A stretch of 64,000 bases of DNA from CAZICM01 sp964537685. GTDB taxonomy: Bacteria; Myxococcota_A; Polyangia; Polyangiales; Polyangiaceae. The notes under the pieces are model-generated. The model had not been told where the DNA came from, did no database searches, and was given only the letters and a program-made list of their open reading frames with translations. Position numbers and translations under genes: made by a program. This document shows positions 59,146 to 64,000 of the stretch, piece after piece; within the stretch, counting starts at the first letter, position 1, and every line of letters starts with the position of its first letter. The DNA lies in NCBI GenBank assembly GCA_964537685.1, contig CAZICM010000040.1, positions 1 through 64,000 on the forward strand, written 5' to 3'.

Positions 59146-60345
59146 ATGGATCGTCCGCAGTTTTCATTTCGGACCGCGTGGGATCTGCGTGAAAATCCGA
59201 TTGCAAGAGTTCATTCGGGCATGCGGGCCAATGGAAAGCGTATTTTGGATTTATGCGAGAGCAATCCAACGCGCGTGAAGATTTTTGAATCAGAGCATTT
59301 GATCGCATTGCTTGGTCATCCGCGCGGCGCTATTTATGAACCTTTGCCTTTTGGGCATCCCCAAGCGCGCGAAGCTGTATCGGCGTATTACAGCGATCGG
59401 GGGTTTCATGTTTCGCCCGCTAAAACGCTCATCTGCGCGAGCACGAGCGAAGGCTATAGCTTTTTATTTAAATTATTATGCAATCCGGGCGATAGGATAC
59501 TGGTCCCCGCGCCTTCGTATCCGCTGCTTGAACATTTAGCGCAATTGGAAGGTGTTGAATTAATTGCCTATCCTTTAATACGCGAGGCGGGTTTTAATCT
59601 GGATGTGGATGCGATCCGCGACTATGCGCGGGACGAGCGGGTGCGGGCCATTGTGATGGTGCATCCCAACAATCCAACAGGAACATTTGTGAGGCGGGCG
59701 GACGCGGTAGCCGTGGAAGAGATAGCGGCGAAGCTGGGTATAGCGCTGATTGTGGACGAGGTATTCGGCGATTATGCGCATGAACCCTTGCCTGAGAGCC
59801 GTTTAGCGAGCTTTGCGGGGCGGAATACGGCATTAACCTTTGTATTGAGCGGCTTATCCAAGATTATTGCGGCGCCTCAATTGAAATTGGGATGGATTGC
59901 GGTATCGGGCCCCGATGAATTGGTGAACGAATCGCTTTCGCGGCTGGAGATGATCGCGGACACATTTTTATCGGTGAACACGCCTGTGCAGCGAGCCCTG
60001 CCCGAGCTGTTGGCGGCGCGCGGACCGATTCAGCAGGCGGTGCTGGCGCGGGTCACGGGGAATTTATCGATTTTGGATGGAGCCATTTTGGCGGAGGGTG
60101 GAACAAGCGCGGTGCGAAGGCTTCCGGCGGACGGAGGCTGGTATACGATTCTTGAAGTGCCGCGCACCATGAGCGATGAGGGCTGGGTCGAGCTTTTATT
60201 GATAGAAGAAGGGATTTTTGTTCACCCAGGGTTTTTCTTTGATATGGATCGGGAAGGATTTTTGGTTTTAAGTTTATTGCCCGAGCCCGATGTGTTTGCC
60301 GAGGCGGTGGGAAGGCTGTCGGATAGGCTGGGCCGGGGCGAGTAA
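59146..60345 (+). CDS. PLP-dependent class I/II aminotransferase
   Basis: 399 residues from the ATG at 59146. Fold type I: ESNPTRVKI near the N-terminus, PFGHPQAREAVSAYYSDRG, ICASTSEGYSFLFKLLCNPGD, PAPSYPLLEHLAQLEG, VHPNNPTGTFV, VDEVFGDYAHE and the PLP-lysine motif SGLSKIIAAPQLKLGW. The C-terminal half has EGIFVHPGFFFDM. It transfers an amino group between an amino and a keto acid; substrate not readable. The 3' end overlaps the C-terminal part of the convergent DNA methyltransferase by 124 bp. Confidence 0.88.
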   Translation: MDRPQFSFRTAWDLRENPIARVHSGMRANGKRILDLCESNPTRVKIFESEHLIALLGHPRGAIYEPLPFGHPQAREAVSAYYSDRGFHVSPAKTLICASTSEGYSFLFKLLCNPGDRILVPAPSYPLLEHLAQLEGVELIAYPLIREAGFNLDVDAIRDYARDERVRAIVMVHPNNPTGTFVRRADAVAVEEIAAKLGIALIVDEVFGDYAHEPLPESRLASFAGRNTALTFVLSGLSKIIAAPQLKLGWIAVSGPDELVNESLSRLEMIADTFLSVNTPVQRALPELLAARGPIQQAVLARVTGNLSILDGAILAEGGTSAVRRLPADGGWYTILEVPRTMSDEGWVELLLIEEGIFVHPGFFFDMDREGFLVLSLLPEPDVFAEAVGRLSDRLGRGE

Positions 60346-61817
60346 GGAAAGGCCGGGGACCAGCCGGGTATCTTCCTAAGCTGGGCCATCGCTGTATCGG
60401 ATACCAGGGAAGCGCCTGGTTTTTTATAGATCAATACATAATCATATTTCATGGCTCCGCGCCGGTTATCCTGAACGACCGAGGCCGCGGAATAGTTCAT
60501 TGGAAAACATCCTTCAAACTGGAGAGGCAGCGCCGAGCCTTCCCCCAACAAGCCTTGCCAGCTTGCCGCATCTTTGGCATTGAATAAGAGCGCGAGCGTG
60601 CCATCCGGCGAGAGTACCCTTTCAAATTCGATAAAAAACCGGGCCATTCGCTCACGGTAGCCCACTTTGGTTTTTTGCCTTTCGCGGGCATTGGAGACAA
60701 CGAGTTCGCTATCAAAATCGGAATAGGCGCCCAGGATGGCATTCCATAGCTCGCTCATTTCCAGATAGGGAATTCTGTCGCTGTGGGGCGGATCGGTAAG
60801 CACCAGGGCAATGCTTGAGCTGGGTAAATGTTTTAATGCCTGAAGCGAATCTTCATTGAGCAATGCAATAGGGCAAGCGCCGGAGCTCACCTCGGAAGGT
60901 GTATCGGTATATGCAAAGCCCTGGGATAAGGCTTTATCTGAAAGAGCGGCGATTAGTTTGCGGGCTCTTTGCTGAAAACAATTCCATACATGAATTTCAA
61001 AATGCAGGGGCGGCCTCCAATACCCGACGACCCAGCTTCCCACCTCGGTATGGGACGCGCGCACGCCTTCGCTTTTTCCCCTGGCGGTGATCGCGAACAC
61101 CATATTGGACATCTGGCCGGCCGCCGCGGTAAGGGTCAGAAGAAGCGCGCGGCGTACTTGAGCAGGGGCTTTAGGAATATGGCTTAAGATTAAATCGATA
61201 TTGCGCAGGGCCCGCCCTGTGAAGAGCGCCGGCAGATCAAGGGCCGGATGGGTATTGATTCTTGCGTTTTTATAAAAGCGAAGGGGGCGTATATGCCGGC
61301 TTTGATAGCTATCAAATTTCTTTGCCTGCCCGCGATCGTGGGCGTCCGGCGAAAACACTTGCCGGCTGCCCCTTTTGCGGCCTGAAATCCATAGTTCTTT
61401 GAGCTGATCGCCATCCCATAACAAATGCGTGGCGATTCTTCCATCGGCGAGCGCATAGGAATCATCGATATCTTTCCGGACGGCTGCCTCCAGGCCGCGG
61501 AATGCCTCTGTATATTGTTCGAGGGAAGGAAGATCGATGAATAAGCGGGCGAGTTCGATCGATACCGGATTGATATCTATCCCGATAAATGTTCTGCCCC
61601 GCGCGGCGCATTCCCGGGCGATTAGCCCCGAGCCCAGAAATGGATCGGCGATGGTATCTCCGGGCTTCGTGAATTGCTCGATAAGAAACCCAAGGCATTC
61701 CATGGGTTTTTTACCCCAATATTTATGAAATGCGGCGAGTCCTGTATAGCCCGAAGGCGCTATGAGCTCGGCCATGGAAATAGCCGGCCGGTGTTGGGAA
61801 TGCGGCGCTTGCTTCAT
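60222..61817 (-). CDS. Orphan DNA methyltransferase (DUF1156-like)
   Basis: 531 residues. SAM motif I is DPFLGSGLIARECAARG with GIDINPVSIELA (about 58-90), and the catalytic motif IV is TDPPHSDRIPYLE (342-350), a DPPH in place of the usual DPPY. N-terminal HKYWGKKPMECLGFLIEQF and the long middle part resemble the DUF1156 group. The C-terminal ~45 residues (Pro, Ser, Asn-rich) look unstructured and are the part that overlaps the aminotransferase gene. No restriction enzyme or specificity subunit is nearby. It follows the kinase-cyclase gene by 9 nt, suggesting co-transcription. Confidence 0.85.
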   Translation of the reverse strand: MKQAPHSQHRPAISMAELIAPSGYTGLAAFHKYWGKKPMECLGFLIEQFTKPGDTIADPFLGSGLIARECAARGRTFIGIDINPVSIELARLFIDLPSLEQYTEAFRGLEAAVRKDIDDSYALADGRIATHLLWDGDQLKELWISGRKRGSRQVFSPDAHDRGQAKKFDSYQSRHIRPLRFYKNARINTHPALDLPALFTGRALRNIDLILSHIPKAPAQVRRALLLTLTAAAGQMSNMVFAITARGKSEGVRASHTEVGSWVVGYWRPPLHFEIHVWNCFQQRARKLIAALSDKALSQGFAYTDTPSEVSSGACPIALLNEDSLQALKHLPSSSIALVLTDPPHSDRIPYLEMSELWNAILGAYSDFDSELVVSNARERQKTKVGYRERMARFFIEFERVLSPDGTLALLFNAKDAASWQGLLGEGSALPLQFEGCFPMNYSAASVVQDNRRGAMKYDYVLIYKKPGASLVSDTAMAQLRKIPGWSPAFPYSPRPSLSDSLPTASANTSGSGNKLKTKNPSRSISKKNPG

Positions 61818-61826
61818 GGCGCGAGG

Positions 61827-63254
61827 CTAGCTCGAAGCCAATACCCTCTCATACCCATCCAGCCCCGCCGCCTTCTCGGTTCTCATCCCCAATTTTTCAA
61901 ATACCTCCCGCCGCCCAATCAGCCCTTCTCCTTCCCTTACCCAATCGCCAACATGCAATATATCCCCATCCGCTACTTTTCCGCCGCTTTCGTGCACCGT
62001 CCCCAATCCAAGGCACATCCCCACCAATACCCGGCTATCATAAGTCGGACGCCCCGAAAGCTGTCTCTCTAGCATCAATACCGCCCGCACCGCTTCCCGC
62101 CGCGCCGCTATCTCTTGAAGCTGATTCTCCGCTGCGCCCGTTCCCTCGGGTGTCTCCGGCAAGAATTTGATTAATAAACTTGTATTGCCCGTTATCATTA
62201 CCGGATTAAATCCCTTGGGCACCAAAATGCGTGCCGCATAGGGTAATACCGAGTCCATGTCGCGGAATAGATCGTTGTCCGCTTCGTCGTCTTCCAGCGC
62301 TTCGTCGCTGAGTCTTACTTCGAGATATAATGCTATCACGCGCCGCTCATGCGTATTCAATAAAGGCTGCTCGTGCTGCAATAGCGCGGCGCGGAATTCC
62401 GAAAGCAATTCCATAACGCCCGGCTGCCTCATTTCAGGCTGTTTGCTCATCGCCTTGAGTACCAGCGCATCAAAGGCTTGGCCTATCGGCGCAACCGAGC
62501 TGGGTTTTACGGGCACCGCGTTCAAATGCATGTACTGAACCATCATGACCGATGCGTCCGTAAAAGGCAGTTCGCCCGTGAGCATCCAATACACTAGGGC
62601 GCCAAGCGCATACACGTCGGTGCGCACATCCGAACGGGTGCCCAGTATTTGCTCGGGGGCCATGCAGGTCGGTGTTCCCACCACATGCGAGGGTGCGGTT
62701 AATCCTTGTCCCGCCGCTTCGTCGAGCAATTTGGCGACGCCAAAATCGAGCAGCACCACGCGGCGCCCGCCTTTGCCATCGCTGGCTAAAAAGACGTTGG
62801 ATGCCTTGAGATCGCGGTGAATGATGTTATGGGCGTGGGCTTCGTTCAATGCGCCGCATAGAGGTTCGAGAATAGAGAGCACGTCTTCGGGCTGAAGGCG
62901 GCGCTGCTTGCGGATGTAGGCGTCTAAATCGATGCCTTCCAACAGCTCCATCACAAAATAGGGACGGCCATCTTCAAGCTGGCCAGATCCTTCAATCGCG
63001 ACGAGATTGGGATGTTTGAGGCGGGCAATCACGTCGACTTCGCGGGCAAAGCGAAGCACGGCTTCGGTATTTGAAACCAAATCGCCGTGCAGCACTTTTA
63101 GCGCCTTGCGCCGGCCCGTGGGCTGATGCGTTACGCGGTACACGACGCCAAAACCGCCCGCGGCCAGGGCATCAATCACCGTGTATTCGCCTATTTTTGT
63201 ACCAGGACCTATGGGTAGTGGTGTGTTTCGGTGTTCATCGCTGGATGACTGCAT
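61827..63254 (-). CDS. Ser/Thr protein kinase fused to a degenerate cyclase-like domain
   Basis: 475 residues. Kinase at about 24-290: AAGGFGVVYR, Lys53 in ALKVL, HRDLKASN (Asp148), DFG at 170-172 and CMAPEQILG. The C-terminal ~170 residues (RRVIALYLEVRLSDEALEDDEADNDLF; VMITGNTSLLIKFLPETPEG; SRVLVGMCLGLGTVHESGGKVADGDILHVGDW; in parts) have the strand pattern of class III adenylate/guanylate cyclases, with RRVIALYLEV in place of RRVTVLFADI and GLGTVHESGG in place of the G-I-H-T-G loop, so the metal-binding Asp residues are absent. Kinase-cyclase fusions exist in Myxococcota. This one probably cannot make cAMP. It leads the two-gene unit with the DNA methyltransferase. Confidence 0.85.
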   Translation of the reverse strand: MQSSSDEHRNTPLPIGPGTKIGEYTVIDALAAGGFGVVYRVTHQPTGRRKALKVLHGDLVSNTEAVLRFAREVDVIARLKHPNLVAIEGSGQLEDGRPYFVMELLEGIDLDAYIRKQRRLQPEDVLSILEPLCGALNEAHAHNIIHRDLKASNVFLASDGKGGRRVVLLDFGVAKLLDEAAGQGLTAPSHVVGTPTCMAPEQILGTRSDVRTDVYALGALVYWMLTGELPFTDASVMMVQYMHLNAVPVKPSSVAPIGQAFDALVLKAMSKQPEMRQPGVMELLSEFRAALLQHEQPLLNTHERRVIALYLEVRLSDEALEDDEADNDLFRDMDSVLPYAARILVPKGFNPVMITGNTSLLIKFLPETPEGTGAAENQLQEIAARREAVRAVLMLERQLSGRPTYDSRVLVGMCLGLGTVHESGGKVADGDILHVGDWVREGEGLIGRREVFEKLGMRTEKAAGLDGYERVLASS

Positions 63255-63289
63255 ATTCGCGAAGGGTGTATGGGAAATCGATTGTTCTT

Positions 63290-63415
63290 AGAGGGCATCC
63301 TACAGGGCTACTGCGGGTTTCATATCTTCGGTCAACCTCCGTCACCGTACAATGTACGGCTCCGTCGGTTTCCCTAGCTATGAAACCCTCGTATACGCCC
63401 TGTAGGACGCCCTCT
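63290..63415 (+). repeat. Structured 126-nt hairpin repeat, copy B
   Basis: Outer arms 63290-63308 and 63397-63415 pair at 18 of 19 positions. Internal loops are 63309-63314 and 63389-63396. Inner arms GGGTTTCATA (63315-63324) and TATGAAACCC (63379-63388). The core, TTCGGTCA at 63327 to TTCCCTAG ending 63377, is 51 nt like copy A with 44 identical positions. The outer end touches the stop codon of the L,D-transpeptidase gene (63415-63417). The arms share no sequence with those of copy A. Relative to its upstream gene it is in the opposite orientation to copy A. Confidence 0.85.
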
Positions 63416-64000
63416 TATCGATGAATATACACTTCCGTCGAATTGCCAAATATTTTCGTAGCGCGCAAACCGTGCCAGCCGGGCGGGACTTTGGGTTCTG
63501 ACCATTCGAAGAGCCATTTGGCGTCCGTCGGCGCGAGATTGACGCAGCCGCCGCTTTTCGGGTCGCCCCAGGATGCGTGCCAATAGGCGCCATGAAGTGC
63601 GTGGGGGCCGCTGAAGTTTTGGATGTATTGCACTTCGGTGTGAACGAGGTTTTCGTCCGTGGATGAGACCATCGTGGAGGTGCGGAATTTGCCGTCGATG
63701 CGAAAGCGGCCAACCGGTGTCGAGGCTGTGGAGAGGGGATCTTTGCCTGGAACGGGTACGCCTCCGCGGCCAGGAGAAATAAGCGTTGTGTAGATGGGTT
63801 TTAAGCCTTCGTAGGCGATTAAATAGCCGCCTAAAACGCTGACTTCGATCCATGTTTGGGGGCGTTTGGATTTTTCATCTAATTCGGTTGAATTGCCTCC
63901 GCGCATAAATGGCGCTTCGGTGGCCGCCCGCACAACTGTGGCATCGGAGGCGCTTGCATAGATGCCTGGTTCGGCGGTTTCGTAAAAGGTGATTTCGGTG
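63415..64000 (-). CDS. L,D-transpeptidase (YkuD domain), N-terminus beyond window
   Basis: The frame is open from the window edge, in phase with and beyond a GTG at 63933, so the protein continues past 64000. The visible 194 residues contain a short unassigned part (TEITFYETAEPGIYASASD), then a YkuD domain: GGYLIAYEGLKPIYTTLISPG, STPVGRFRIDGKF, and the catalytic block HGAYWHASWGDPKSGGCVNLAP with the Cys in SGGCVNL (usual SHGCVRL) and the His in LHGAYW. It cross-links peptidoglycan stems 3-3 or attaches proteins to them. The segment after the catalytic Cys (DAKWLFEWSEP) fits the group typical of Proteobacteria and Myxococcota. Confidence 0.88.
   Translation of the reverse strand, partial: TEITFYETAEPGIYASASDATVVRAATEAPFMRGGNSTELDEKSKRPQTWIEVSVLGGYLIAYEGLKPIYTTLISPGRGGVPVPGKDPLSTASTPVGRFRIDGKFRTSTMVSSTDENLVHTEVQYIQNFSGPHALHGAYWHASWGDPKSGGCVNLAPTDAKWLFEWSEPKVPPGWHGLRATKIFGNSTEVYIHR

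Noticed and set aside
1..64000. tRNA or rRNA genes, integrases, transposases or phage genes
   Set aside because: None recognised on either strand by motif; absence by eye is not proof, and a tRNA scan would be decisive.

Overview
The window looks like chromosomal DNA of a Myxococcota bacterium, probably from the Polyangia side. I infer this from two Ser/Thr kinases of the myxobacterial type (one with a PEGA-like tail, one fused to a cyclase-like domain), many lipoproteins with Ser/Gly-rich linkers behind the lipobox, a Cys-repeat lipoprotein, a subtilase ending in a MYXO-CTERM-like tail, and PAS-STAS regulators. Base composition is moderately GC-rich by eye, lower than in cultured Sorangium-type genomes. 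Coding density is high. I saw no tRNA, rRNA, CRISPR array, insertion sequence, integrase or phage gene.

Layout. 1-8490 (minus): a possible operon of a Ser/Thr kinase, CCA-adding enzyme, VWA protein, membrane protein and a PEP-utilising enzyme with rifampicin-phosphotransferase domain order, cut by the window edge. 8637-10301: a LolC/MacB-type permease. 10303-12323 (minus): an SMP-30-like lipoprotein and a broken metallo-beta-lactamase-fold hydrolase. 12410-16642 (plus): holB, an SDR, a luciferase-like monooxygenase, a ferritin-like hydrolase and a small protein. 16664-17998 (minus): thiE and a membrane protein. 18153-21268: a Uma2 nuclease, an 86-bp tandem repeat and two unknown proteins. 21270-25112 (minus): a catabolic operon MarR, BKACE, enoyl-CoA hydratase, acyl-CoA carboxyltransferase. 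26401-29675 (minus): ankyrin protein, TPR lipoprotein, ChaC. 29853-35534 (minus): CoxE-like VWA protein, a second carboxyltransferase, DUF444 protein, SpoVR. 35685-38794 (plus): two tandem PAS-STAS proteins. 38733-40272: a PDZ-thioredoxin protein divergent from a P460-like cytochrome lipoprotein. 40686-43393 (plus): a KAS III-like protein without the catalytic Cys and His, YjbQ and a lipoprotein. 43409-47170: mfd. 47222-55975: mostly envelope and secreted proteins (PilZ membrane protein, Cys-repeat lipoprotein, M15-like lipoprotein, subtilase). 56014-58116 (minus): aldehyde:ferredoxin oxidoreductase with a MoaD-like protein. 58212-63254: propeller lipoprotein, aminotransferase, orphan DNA methyltransferase and kinase-cyclase fusion. 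63415-64000: an L,D-transpeptidase running off the window.

The most unusual signal is non-coding. Two copies of one structured element (41686-41811 and 63290-63415) each begin at the stop codon of a gene. Both fold into a long rod-like hairpin. They share a 51-nt core with 44 identical positions; three base pairs in the core change on both sides at once, TC/TC mismatches recur at regular steps, and the outer stems are unrelated in sequence but self-complementary in each copy. This points to selection for structure, or to a way of generating inverted arms, and I cannot assign it to a named family.
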